The notes under the pieces: model-generated
Database searches by the model: none
Told to the model about the DNA's origin: nothing
What the model saw: only the letters and a program-made list of their open reading frames with translations
Shown here: piece by piece, positions 24,780 through 32,257 of the stretch
Numbering within the stretch: the first letter of the stretch is position 1
Layout of the letters: each line of letters begins with the position of its first letter
Made by a program: the position numbers and the translations under genes
NCBI RefSeq assembly: GCF_000473265.1
Contig: NZ_KI421511.1
Span: 1,105,731-1,169,730 of the forward strand
Source: Amycolatopsis thermoflava N1165
GTDB lineage: Bacteria; Actinomycetota; Actinomycetes; Mycobacteriales; Pseudonocardiaceae
Direction: 5' to 3'
Length of the DNA stretch: 64,000 nucleotides

Positions 24780-26053
24780 TCCTCACCGACGAGGAGAAGG
24801 CCATGCGCGACGGCGCCGAGGGCCCGGCCGTCGCGGCCGCCATGGACCTGCTCATCCGGTACGGCGACGCGCTGGGCGCTCAGCGGCTGTGCGACACCCG
24901 CAACGTGGCTGGTACCAGCACCCAGCCCTCGCCGCTGAAGGCGAAGCTGGTGGCCGAGGGCGGCTGGCACAAGGCGTTCGCCGTGCTCAACCTCGACTGC
25001 GACGACGCCATCGAGATCCCGGACATGCGGGTGCCGACCTGCCAGCTGCAGCAGGGTTTCGGGCCGGACTCGGCCGGCGTGGTGCCGTATCCGAAGGAGT
25101 TCGTGGAGCTGCAGAGCGACGCCGAGGCCTTCTACGGCCGCCGGGGTGTGAACATCCTGGCCACCTGCACGCCCTACCAGGTGGGCAACCTGCCGGTGCG
25201 CGGCGAGCACTGCGCGTGGATGGAATCCTCCGCGGTGGTGTACTGCAACTCGGTGCTGGGCGCCCGGACCAACTGCGAGGGCGGCACGTCCACCGGCGCG
25301 GCGTCGCTGACCGGGAAGATCCCGTGCTGGGGCAACCACCTCGCGGAGAACCGGTTCGGCACCCACCACATCCGCGTCGAATCCGGGGTGCGCGACTTCC
25401 TCGACTGGGGCATGCTCGGGTACTTCGCCGGGGAGCTGGTGCAGGACCAGCGACCGGTGGTCACGGGCGAGTTCACGCGTCCGGATCTGGTCGACCTCAA
25501 GCACTTCGGCGCGGCGGCGGCATCCTCCGGTGGCGTGGAGCTCTACCACCTCCCCGGGATCACCCCGGAGGCGCCGACCGTCGAAGCGGCCTTCGACGGC
25601 CCCGTCCCCGACGCCGTCGTCTACGGTCCCCGCGAACGGCGGGCGATCTACGAGAAGTTGAACGACCAGGGCCGGTCCACCGACGTCGACTTCGTGCTGC
25701 TGGGCTGTCCGCACGCCTCGATCGACCAGATCCGCGCCGCGGCGCGGGCCCTGGACGGCAAGCGCCTGCACTCGGGCACCCAGCTGTGGATCATGGCGCC
25801 GCGGGCGCTCAAGGCGGTGGCCGACCGCAGCGGCTACACCGCCGTGATCGAGAAGGCGGGCGGCAAGCTGCTGGCCGACTCGTGCCCGGCGATGTCGCGG
25901 GTGGCGCCGCCGGGCACGAAGGTGTTCGCCACCGACTCGGCCAAGCAGGCCCACTACCTGCCCGCGATCCTGGGCGTCGAGGCGTGGTTCGGGTCGCTGG
26001 AGGACTGCGTGGACGCGGCGGTCACCGGGCGCTGGCGGGGAGGGCTGCGATGA
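24776..26053 (+). CDS. Aconitase X catalytic (large) subunit
   Basis: Protein of 425 residues of the DUF521/aconitase X family, the large partner of the split (type II) form. Characterised members are [2Fe-2S]/[4Fe-4S]-type dehydratases: cis-3-hydroxy-L-proline dehydratase in bacteria and phosphomevalonate dehydratase in archaea. Conserved-looking Cys-containing segments are NILATCTPYQVGNLPVRGEHCAW, SVLGARTNCEGGTSTG and VLLGCPHASIDQI, with PAMSRVAPPG near the C-terminus. GTG 24776 overlaps the MFS stop and the end overlaps the small-subunit start (ATGA). The reductase usually found with hydroxyproline dehydratases is absent, so the substrate here is probably different. Confidence 0.88.
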   Translation: MILTDEEKAMRDGAEGPAVAAAMDLLIRYGDALGAQRLCDTRNVAGTSTQPSPLKAKLVAEGGWHKAFAVLNLDCDDAIEIPDMRVPTCQLQQGFGPDSAGVVPYPKEFVELQSDAEAFYGRRGVNILATCTPYQVGNLPVRGEHCAWMESSAVVYCNSVLGARTNCEGGTSTGAASLTGKIPCWGNHLAENRFGTHHIRVESGVRDFLDWGMLGYFAGELVQDQRPVVTGEFTRPDLVDLKHFGAAAASSGGVELYHLPGITPEAPTVEAAFDGPVPDAVVYGPRERRAIYEKLNDQGRSTDVDFVLLGCPHASIDQIRAAARALDGKRLHSGTQLWIMAPRALKAVADRSGYTAVIEKAGGKLLADSCPAMSRVAPPGTKVFATDSAKQAHYLPAILGVEAWFGSLEDCVDAAVTGRWRGGLR

Positions 26054-26457
26054 TCACGTTGCGTGGACGCACGGTCGTGCCCGGCGTGGTCGAGGGCGAG
26101 GCGCTGGTGTCGCACGAGACGATCTCCGGCTGGGGCGGCATCGACCCGGCCACCGGCACGATCACCGAGCGCAGGCACGAGCTGTGCGGGGTGTGCTTCA
26201 CCGGGAAGATCCTGGTCTTCCCCGGCGCGAAGGGGTCGTCCGGCTGGTCGGGTTTCTTCCAGTCCACCCGGCTGCTGGGCACCGCCCCGCTGGGCATGAT
26301 CTTCACGGTGACCACGACGAAGGCCGCGCTGGGCGCCGTCGTCACCCGGGTCCCCACGCTGAGCGACCTCGACCAGGACCCGGTCGCGGTGATCCGCACC
26401 GGCGACCACCTTCGCCTCGACGCGGACCGCGGGATCGTGGAGATCACGCGGGGGTGA
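26050..26457 (+). CDS. Aconitase X swivel domain (small subunit, DUF126)
   Basis: Protein of 135 residues matching the aconitase X small subunit: GRTVVPGVVEGEALVSHETISGWGGIDPATG, then CFTGKILVFPGAKGSSGWSGFF with the phosphate/substrate-binding serines. It closes over the active site of the large subunit; in type I enzymes the two are fused. The start overlaps the large-subunit stop (ATGA), consistent with a 1:1 complex. Last gene of the LysR-headed operon. Confidence 0.88.
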   Translation: MITLRGRTVVPGVVEGEALVSHETISGWGGIDPATGTITERRHELCGVCFTGKILVFPGAKGSSGWSGFFQSTRLLGTAPLGMIFTVTTTKAALGAVVTRVPTLSDLDQDPVAVIRTGDHLRLDADRGIVEITRG

Positions 26458-26535
26458 GGGCAGGCCGCCTGCGCACCGATGAGGTTTCCGCGCCGTGTCC
26501 GTCTGTACCGGTGAGACTCACGGGAGGCTGGCGCG

Positions 26536-27117
26536 ATGCCGAAACTGACCTTTGCCATGAACGTGACCGTGGACGGCTACATCGCCGCGCCGGGCGGCGA
26601 CCTGGGCTGGAGCGGGGGTGAGGGACCGGACTCGTCGCCGGGCGACGAGCTGTTCCAGTGGTGGTCCGACCGGGTGGCGGCGACGGGCCTGTCGCTGTAC
26701 GGGCGCAAGCTGTGGGAGGAGATGAGTTCCCACTGGCCGACCGCCGACGAGCAGCCCGGGGCCACACCGGCGGTGATCGAGTTCGCCCGCCGCTGGCGGG
26801 ACATGCCGAAGGTGGTGTTCTCCTCGACGATCGACCAGGTCGGCTGGAACACCCGCCTGGTCACCGGGGACGCGGTCACCGAGATCACCCGGCTCAAGGC
26901 CGCGGACGCCGGCCCGATGGACGTCGGCGGCGCGACCCTGGCCGGGGCGGCCATGCGGGCCGGGCTGATCGACGAGTACGTGCTGGTCACTCATCCGGTG
27001 CTGGTCGGCGGCGGCACGCCGTTCTTCGCCGCGCTGGACAGCTGGGTGAACCTGCGCCTGGTGGAGACCCGGACGTTTCCCGGCGGTGTGGTGCTGACCC
27101 GGTACGAGACGAGGTGA
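26536..27117 (+). CDS. RibD C-terminal/dihydrofolate reductase-family protein
   Basis: Protein of 193 residues with MNVTVDGYIAAPGGDLGWS, the glycine-rich MDVGGATLAGAAMRAGLIDEYVLVTHPVLVGGGTPFF segment, and a typical RibD_C beta-strand end (FPGGVVLTRYE). Close in type to the protein at 17863-18444 but diverged. ATG 26536 has GGGAGG 7 nt upstream. Converges with the sigma factor gene; a 78-bp gap separates it from the aconitase X operon, so it is probably an independent gene. Confidence 0.85.
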   Translation: MPKLTFAMNVTVDGYIAAPGGDLGWSGGEGPDSSPGDELFQWWSDRVAATGLSLYGRKLWEEMSSHWPTADEQPGATPAVIEFARRWRDMPKVVFSSTIDQVGWNTRLVTGDAVTEITRLKAADAGPMDVGGATLAGAAMRAGLIDEYVLVTHPVLVGGGTPFFAALDSWVNLRLVETRTFPGGVVLTRYETR

Positions 27118-28119
27118 TCACAGGGCCGGGGGCAGGTCCAGCCAGGGTGTGCCGGTGGCGTCGAATCCGGTGAGCTCGGCGATCGTGCCGTCGACGATGT
27201 GCAGGAGCGCGATGGCGAAGAGCCGGTGTTCCGGGTGGCCGGGGGTGCGCAGGTAGAGCGCGGCGGCGGGCATGCGGTTGACGGTCGTGGCGATGCCGCG
27301 CCAGTCGTCGTGGCCGGGCTGGAAGAGTCCGCCGGAGATCCAGCCGTCCACCGCGTCCTTGGCTGTCGTGGTCACGGTGCCCGGGTCGGGGAGCATCGCG
27401 AAGCGCAGGTCGTCGCGCAGCAGGGACGTCAGCGCGTCGAGGTCGTTGCGCTGGTGGGCGTCGATGTAGGACTGGACCACGCCGCGTTCGTCGCTGGAGA
27501 GCTCGTGGGTGGCGGGGCTGCGCCAGTCGAGGCGGCGGCCGGGCAGCTGCGTGCGCATGGTCACGCGGGCGCGTTGCAGTGCGCTGGTCACCGAGGCGAC
27601 GGTCAGGTCGAGGGCCTCGGCGGTCTTCGGCGCCGGCCAGCCGAGGACGTCGCGCAGGATGAACACCGCCCGCTGCCGCGGCGGCAGGTGCTGGACGGCG
27701 ACGATGAACGCCAGCTCGATCGTCTCCCGCGCCACCGCCGCGTCCTGCGGGTCCTCGGGCAGCATCCGGTCGGGGTAGGGCTGCAGGTAGGGCAGCTCGG
27801 AGTCGGGCAGCCCGGACGGCACGGGTGTGCGGTTGTCGCGCTTGTCCAGGAAGTCGAGGCAGGCGTTCGTCGCGATCCGGTACAGCCAGGTCCGCGGCGT
27901 GGCGTGGCCCTGGAACGACTCCCGCTTGTGCCACGCGCGCAGGAACGTCTCCTGGGTCAGGTCCTGGGCGTCCTCGTAGTTGGCGAGCATCCGGTAGCAG
28001 TGCACCAGCAGCTCACGCCGGTGGCGCTCGGTGATGAGCGCGAACCGCGCCGGATCGCCGGAACGAGCCGCGGCGATGAATGTGGCCTCGTCGGCGCCGG
28101 GCGGTCGAGCGTCGGTCAT
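27118..28119 (-). CDS. SigG-like ECF sigma factor with C-terminal SnoaL-like domain
   Basis: Protein of 333 residues: sigma region 2 (ARFALITERHRRELLVHCYRMLANYEDAQDLTQETFLRAW, about 22-62), region 4 (LPPRQRAVFILRDVLGWPAPKTAEALDLTVASVTSALQRAR, about 145-185), and a SnoaL-like fold to about 320. This is the TIGR02960/SigG pattern. In such sigma factors the extra C-terminal domain modulates activity instead of a separate anti-sigma factor, and no anti-sigma gene is present here. ATG 28119 has AAGGA 8 nt upstream. Divergent from the acyl-CoA dehydrogenase operon by 117 bp; its target promoters are unknown. Confidence 0.87.
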   Translation of the reverse strand: MTDARPPGADEATFIAAARSGDPARFALITERHRRELLVHCYRMLANYEDAQDLTQETFLRAWHKRESFQGHATPRTWLYRIATNACLDFLDKRDNRTPVPSGLPDSELPYLQPYPDRMLPEDPQDAAVARETIELAFIVAVQHLPPRQRAVFILRDVLGWPAPKTAEALDLTVASVTSALQRARVTMRTQLPGRRLDWRSPATHELSSDERGVVQSYIDAHQRNDLDALTSLLRDDLRFAMLPDPGTVTTTAKDAVDGWISGGLFQPGHDDWRGIATTVNRMPAAALYLRTPGHPEHRLFAIALLHIVDGTIAELTGFDATGTPWLDLPPAL

Positions 28120-28201
28120 GGTCGTCAATCCTTCCACGAGGGGGTCACCAGAACTGACGACGTGGCGGAGGATTTCTGATCGGCCGGGAGTGTTGCGCAT
28201 C

Positions 28202-28230
28202 CTTGACGAGCGTCACCAGTGCGCTAGTCT
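28202..28230 (+). promoter_or_regulatory. PaaX-type box and leaderless promoter of the acyl-CoA dehydrogenase operon
   Basis: Box CTTGACGAGCGTCAC (28202-28216, half-sites TGACG/CGTCA) overlaps the -35 TTGACG (28203-28208). After a 16-bp spacer comes -10 TAGTCT (28225-28230), then 6 nt to the ATG. The same arrangement occurs at 32223-32251. Confidence 0.7.
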
Positions 28231-28236
28231 CGGAGC

Positions 28237-29385
28237 ATGTCCGGGGTTGCCGCGTTCCGGCTCAGCGACGAGCAGCGGGAGTACCAGCGCTGGGTGCGCG
28301 ACGCCGCCACCGGGAAGCTCGCCCCGCGTGGAACCGGGCGGGTGGACCGGGAGCTCGTCCGCACCCTGGGGGAGCTGGGGTTGCTCCGGGGACTGTTCGG
28401 CGGGGGCGCCGAGCCCTCGGACGCGGCCGCGGTGCAGTTGTGCCTGCTGCGGGAGACGATCGCCCAGATCAGCACCGAGGCGGAGACCGCGCTGGCCCTG
28501 CAGGGGCTGGGCAGCTACCCGATCCTGCAGTCCGGCTCGGCCGAGCTGCGGGCCCGCTGGATCCCCGCGGTGATCTCCGGGGAGGCCGTCGCCGCGTTCG
28601 CGCTGACCGAAGCCGGCGCGGGGTCGGACGCCGCGGCCCTGCAGCTGCGCGCCGAGCGCGACGGCGATGGCTGGGTGCTCACCGGCGAAAAGCTGTGGAT
28701 TTCCAACGCTCCCGACGCCGACATCTACACGGTGTTCGCCCGCACCACCCCCGACGCCGGCGCGCGCGGGGTCACCGCCTTCGCCGTCCCCGGTGACAGC
28801 GCGGGATTGTCCGGCGAGCCGCTGGACATGCTGTCGCCGCACCCGATCGGCCGTCTGGTGTTCGACGGCGTCCGGGTTCCCGCGGGCGCCGTGCTCGGCG
28901 AGGTCGACCGCGGGTTCGCCGTCGCCATGCGCACGCTGGACCTGTTCCGGCCCAGCGTCGGCGCGTTCGCGGTGGGAATGGCGCAGGCGGCGCTCGACGC
29001 GACCGTCACCCACGTCCGCGAGCGCCAGGTGTACGGCGCGCCGCTGGCGAGCCAGCAGGCCGTGGCGCACCGCATCGCCGACCTGGCCACCGAACTCGAA
29101 GCGGCCCGCCTGCTCGTCTACGCCGCGGCCGCCGCCTACGACGACGGCGGCGAGCCGGAGCAGCAGTCCCGGCGGTCGGCCATGGCGAAGCTGTACGCCA
29201 CCGAGGCGGCGCAGCGGATCGTCGACGGCTGCGTGCAGCTGCACGGCGCGGCCGCCCTGCGGCACGGGCACCCGCTCGAACACCTCTACCGCGACGTCCG
29301 GGCGCTGCGCATCTACGAAGGCGCCTCCGAGGTCCAGCGTTCCATCATCGCGCGCAACCTGATCGGCAGGGAGTACACCCGATGA
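28237..29385 (+). CDS. Acyl-CoA dehydrogenase
   Basis: Flavoprotein of 382 residues that would introduce an alpha,beta double bond into an acyl-CoA. Family segments: ALTEAGAGSDAAALQLRAERDGDGWVLTGEKLWISNA (FAD/substrate region, about 122-158) and the C-terminal YEGASEVQRSIIARNLIG with the catalytic-position glutamate in YEG. First gene of a four-gene operon with enoyl-CoA hydratase, SDR and RidA, all with overlapping stop/start codons. With the 2-aminobenzoyl-CoA enzymes encoded on the other side of the PaaX gene, it likely acts on the reduced ring CoA ester or on its opened dicarboxyl product. Exact substrate not shown. Confidence 0.9.
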   Translation: MSGVAAFRLSDEQREYQRWVRDAATGKLAPRGTGRVDRELVRTLGELGLLRGLFGGGAEPSDAAAVQLCLLRETIAQISTEAETALALQGLGSYPILQSGSAELRARWIPAVISGEAVAAFALTEAGAGSDAAALQLRAERDGDGWVLTGEKLWISNAPDADIYTVFARTTPDAGARGVTAFAVPGDSAGLSGEPLDMLSPHPIGRLVFDGVRVPAGAVLGEVDRGFAVAMRTLDLFRPSVGAFAVGMAQAALDATVTHVRERQVYGAPLASQQAVAHRIADLATELEAARLLVYAAAAAYDDGGEPEQQSRRSAMAKLYATEAAQRIVDGCVQLHGAAALRHGHPLEHLYRDVRALRIYEGASEVQRSIIARNLIGREYTR

Positions 29386-30212
29386 CCTACCGCTTCCACG
29401 CCTCGCCGCGGCTCACCGAGGACTGGCGGCACTTCCGGTTCGGCAAGGCCGACGGGGTGGCGACGGTGACGCTGGACCGGCCGGAGAAGCTCAACCCGCT
29501 GACCTTCGAAAGCTACGCCGACCTGCGCGACCTGCTCGCCGAGCTGCCGCACCACCAGGACGTGCGGGTGCTGGTGATCCGCGGCGAGGGCCGGGGTTTC
29601 TGCGGCGGCGGCGACGTCGAGGAGATCATCGGCGAGCTGATCAAGATGGAACCACGCGACCTGATGCGGTTCACCAAGATGACCGGCGCGGTGATCCGGG
29701 CCATGCGGGAGTGCCCGATCCCGATCATCACCGCCGTCCACGGCATCGCGGCCGGAGCCGGCGCCGTCGTCGCACTCGCCTCCGACTTCCGCGTCGTGAG
29801 CACCTCCGGGCGGTTCGCGTTCCTGTTCACCAAGGTCGGGTTGTCCGGTGGGGACATGGGCGCGGCCTACCTGCTGCCGCGCGTGGTCGGCCTGGGCCGG
29901 GCCACCGAACTGCTGATGCTCGGCGACACGATCGACGCCGAGACCGCCGACCGCTACGGCCTGGTGTCGCGGCTGGTCGCCGACGCCGACCTGGACGCCA
30001 CGGTCACCGAACTGGCCCGCAGGCTGGCCGACGGCCCGGCGCTGGCGCTCGCGCAGACCAAGTCGCTGCTAACCGCCGAGCTGGACATGTCGATCTCGGC
30101 GTCGATGGAACTGGACGCGATGACCCAGGCCCTGCTGATGACCACCCGCGACCACGCCGAGTTCCACGCCGCCTTCACCGAACGCCGCCAGCCGCGCTGG
30201 GAGGGGCGGTGA
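29382..30212 (+). CDS. Enoyl-CoA hydratase/isomerase-family protein
   Basis: Crotonase-fold protein of 276 residues: VATVTLDRPEKLNPLTFESYADL, the oxyanion-hole segment IRGEGRGFCGGGDVEEIIG and HGIAAGAGAVVALASDFRVVS (about 125-145) with the second oxyanion glycine. Starts at ATG 29382 inside the dehydrogenase stop. It would hydrate, isomerise or hydrolytically cleave a CoA ester in the same pathway; crotonases also open cyclic beta-keto CoA esters, which would suit a ring-cleavage step here. Confidence 0.9.
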   Translation: MTYRFHASPRLTEDWRHFRFGKADGVATVTLDRPEKLNPLTFESYADLRDLLAELPHHQDVRVLVIRGEGRGFCGGGDVEEIIGELIKMEPRDLMRFTKMTGAVIRAMRECPIPIITAVHGIAAGAGAVVALASDFRVVSTSGRFAFLFTKVGLSGGDMGAAYLLPRVVGLGRATELLMLGDTIDAETADRYGLVSRLVADADLDATVTELARRLADGPALALAQTKSLLTAELDMSISASMELDAMTQALLMTTRDHAEFHAAFTERRQPRWEGR

Positions 30213-30955
30213 GGGTCGCGCTCGTGACGGGTGCCGGCCGTGGCATCGGTCGCGCGATCGCGCGGCGGCTCAGCGCCGAAGGCTGCCGGGTCGCGCTGGT
30301 GGCGCGCAACCGCGAGCAGCTCGACGAAACCGCCGCCGGGTGCGCCGGGCCGGTGCACGTGATCCCCGCGGACGTCACCGACCCGGACGCCGCCGACCGC
30401 GTCCACCACGAGATCGAACAGCGATGGGGTCCGGTGGAGATCCTCGTCGCCAACGCCGGCGCGGGCCATTCCGCCCGCCTGGAGCGCACCACCGACGCCG
30501 ACTGGCAGCGGATGCTGGACCTCAACCTGACCGCGCCGTTCCGGTTCGTGCGCCGGTCGGTGCCGTCGATGCGCGCGGCGGGGTGGGGGCGGATCGTCGT
30601 CATGGCGTCCACGGCCGCGCGGATCGGCGAGCCCTACATCGCCGCCTACACCGCCAGCAAGCACGGCGTGCTGGGCCTGGTGCGCGCCGCGGCGGCGGAG
30701 CTGGCCCGCACCGGCGTGACGGTGAACGCCGTCTGCCCCGGCTACGTGGACACGCCGATGACGGAGCAGACGATCGCCACCATCGTGGCCACGACCGGGC
30801 GCAGCGCCGAGGAAGCGCGCGAGACCTTGGCGCGCAAGCAGCCGATCGGCCGGCTGATCCAGCCGGAGGAGGTGGCCGAGGCGGTGTGGTTCTGCGTGCG
30901 GTCCGGCGCGGTGACCGGGCAGGCGATCCAGGTGGACGGAGGTGCGGTGCAGTGA
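30209..30955 (+). CDS. Short-chain dehydrogenase/reductase
   Basis: Protein of 248 residues of classical SDR type: cofactor motif TGAGRGIG (about 7-14), NAG motif in LVANAGAG, catalytic Ser-Tyr-Lys in MASTAARIGEPYIAAYTASKHG and a C-terminal VTGQAIQVDGG. GTG 30209 overlaps the hydratase stop (GTGA) and has GGAGGGG upstream. Likely a hydroxyacyl-CoA dehydrogenase step, given the dehydrogenase and hydratase before it. Confidence 0.9.
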   Translation: MRVALVTGAGRGIGRAIARRLSAEGCRVALVARNREQLDETAAGCAGPVHVIPADVTDPDAADRVHHEIEQRWGPVEILVANAGAGHSARLERTTDADWQRMLDLNLTAPFRFVRRSVPSMRAAGWGRIVVMASTAARIGEPYIAAYTASKHGVLGLVRAAAAELARTGVTVNAVCPGYVDTPMTEQTIATIVATTGRSAEEARETLARKQPIGRLIQPEEVAEAVWFCVRSGAVTGQAIQVDGGAVQ

Positions 30956-31344
30956 GCGTGCAGCGGGTGAATCCGCCGGAGCTGGCGCCGCCGCGGGGGT
31001 TCTCCCACGCGGTGGTCGCGACCGGCACCACGGTGTTCCTGGCCGGGCAGACCGCACTCGACGCCGATGGCCGGATCGTCGGCGGCACCGTGGTCGAGCA
31101 GTTCGAACGCGCGCTGTCGAACCTGCTCGGCGCGCTCCGCGCCGCCGGTGGCGCGCCGGACCGGCTGGTCAGCCTCACCGTCTACGCCACCGATCTGGCC
31201 GGCTACCGGGCGCACGCCCGCGAGATCGGCGAGGTGTGGCGGCGCCTGGCCGGCACCGACTACCCGGCCATGGCGGCGATCGGGGTGTCCCGGTTGTGGG
31301 ATGCCGAGGCGCTGGTGGAGGTGCAGGGTTTCGCCGTCGTGTGA
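30952..31344 (+). CDS. RidA-family protein (YjgF/enamine-imine deaminase)
   Basis: Protein of 130 residues with VNPPELAPPRGFSHAVVATGTTVFLAGQTALDADGRIVGG and AAIGVSRLWDAEALVEVQGFAVV, the RidA fold. Archetypal RidA hydrolyses reactive enamines/imines to ketones plus ammonia using an arginine in RVEI/R-x-x-V near the C-terminus; here the corresponding stretch is AAIGVSRL, so deaminase activity is uncertain. GTG 30952 overlaps the SDR stop (GTGA). In an aminobenzoate pathway a RidA-type enzyme could release the amino group from the enamine formed after ring reduction. Confidence 0.88.
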   Translation: MSVQRVNPPELAPPRGFSHAVVATGTTVFLAGQTALDADGRIVGGTVVEQFERALSNLLGALRAAGGAPDRLVSLTVYATDLAGYRAHAREIGEVWRRLAGTDYPAMAAIGVSRLWDAEALVEVQGFAVV

Positions 31345-31349
31345 GCCGG

Positions 31350-32183
31350 TCAGGCCGCCGCGCGCAGCGATTCGACGTAGTCGTGCGCGGGACCGGCCAG
31401 CCTGCGCCGCAGCTCGAAGAAGGTGTCCGCCGCCCGGATGCCGATCCAGTCCGGCGGCAGCACGTCGAGCGGCAGCCCGGGTTCCAGGTAGGGCAGGCGG
31501 CGCCAGTCGGTGAGCGCGCTGACGTAGTCGGCGAACGCGCGGGCGCCGTCGATGCGGCGGCGCCGCCGGTAACCGGCCAGGACCGGCCCGTGCTGGGTCA
31601 GGAACGCGTCGTAGAGCTCGTGCAGGCGGTCCAGGTCCCACCAGTCGCGCACGCGGTCCGCGGTCGCGGCGAAGCCCGCGTGATCGGCCCGGAACAGCTC
31701 GACGTAGCCCTGCAGCCCTTGCCGGGCCAGGGTTTCGCGGGTCTCGTCGAGCAGGTGCGCCGGGGCGATCCACACCCCGGCCGACACGGTCCCGAACCCG
31801 AGCCAGGACAGCCGGGAGCGCAGCTGGTGGCGTTTGTCGCGTTCGGACTCCGGCACGCTGAACACCACCATCAGCCAGCCTTCGTCGGCGCTGGCGCGGC
31901 GGCGTTCGAAGATGCGGCGGTCGCCTTCGTCGAGGATTTCCCGTGCGGTGTCGGACAGTTCGTATCCGGCGACCCCGCCGACCTTCGCCGCGGTCAGCAG
32001 TCCCCGGCGCTTGAGGCGGAAGATCGACGAGCGCACCGAGGGCTCGTCCACCCCGCACTGCGCCAGCAACTGGATGAGCGAGGCGACGCTCATCCAGCCG
32101 CCCGCCTCCCGGGCGTAGAGGCCGTAGACGGTGACGATCAGCGCGCGTGGTTTCGGCGCGCGGTCCTCGGGATCGGTGGGCAC
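31350..32183 (-). CDS. PaaX-family transcriptional repressor
   Basis: About 277 residues: an N-terminal winged helix (PRALIVTVYGLYAREAGGWMSVASLIQLLAQCGVDEPSVRSSIFRLKRRGLL), the middle PaaX domain (GWLMVVFSVPESERDKRHQLRSRLSWLGFGTVSAGVWIAPAHL) and the C-terminal PaaX_C domain. PaaX represses aromatic-CoA pathways and is released by an aryl-CoA ligand. GTG 32183 is preferred over ATG 32237, which would leave only 20 bp to the divergent ligase gene and place the operator inside the coding region. It lies between two operons whose promoters share the same box, so it is the probable repressor of both. Confidence 0.87.
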   Translation of the reverse strand: MPTDPEDRAPKPRALIVTVYGLYAREAGGWMSVASLIQLLAQCGVDEPSVRSSIFRLKRRGLLTAAKVGGVAGYELSDTAREILDEGDRRIFERRRASADEGWLMVVFSVPESERDKRHQLRSRLSWLGFGTVSAGVWIAPAHLLDETRETLARQGLQGYVELFRADHAGFAATADRVRDWWDLDRLHELYDAFLTQHGPVLAGYRRRRRIDGARAFADYVSALTDWRRLPYLEPGLPLDVLPPDWIGIRAADTFFELRRRLAGPAHDYVESLRAAA

Positions 32184-32213
32184 GCGGCGCAGCTTATCGG
32201 GTGCCCCGCTTTC

Positions 32214-32251
32214 TGACGATTGCTTGACTGTCGTCACGAAGAGAGAATACT
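32214..32251 (+). promoter_or_regulatory. PaaX-type box and leaderless promoter of the CoA ligase operon
   Basis: Box CTTGACTGTCGTCAC (32223-32237) overlaps -35 TTGACT (32224-32229). After a 16-bp spacer comes -10 AATACT (32246-32251), then 6 nt to ATG 32258. A wider dyad TGACGA (32214-32219) / TCGTCA (32231-32236) includes the box. Geometry is identical to the promoter at 28202-28230. Confidence 0.72.
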
Positions 32252-32257
32252 TGGCGT

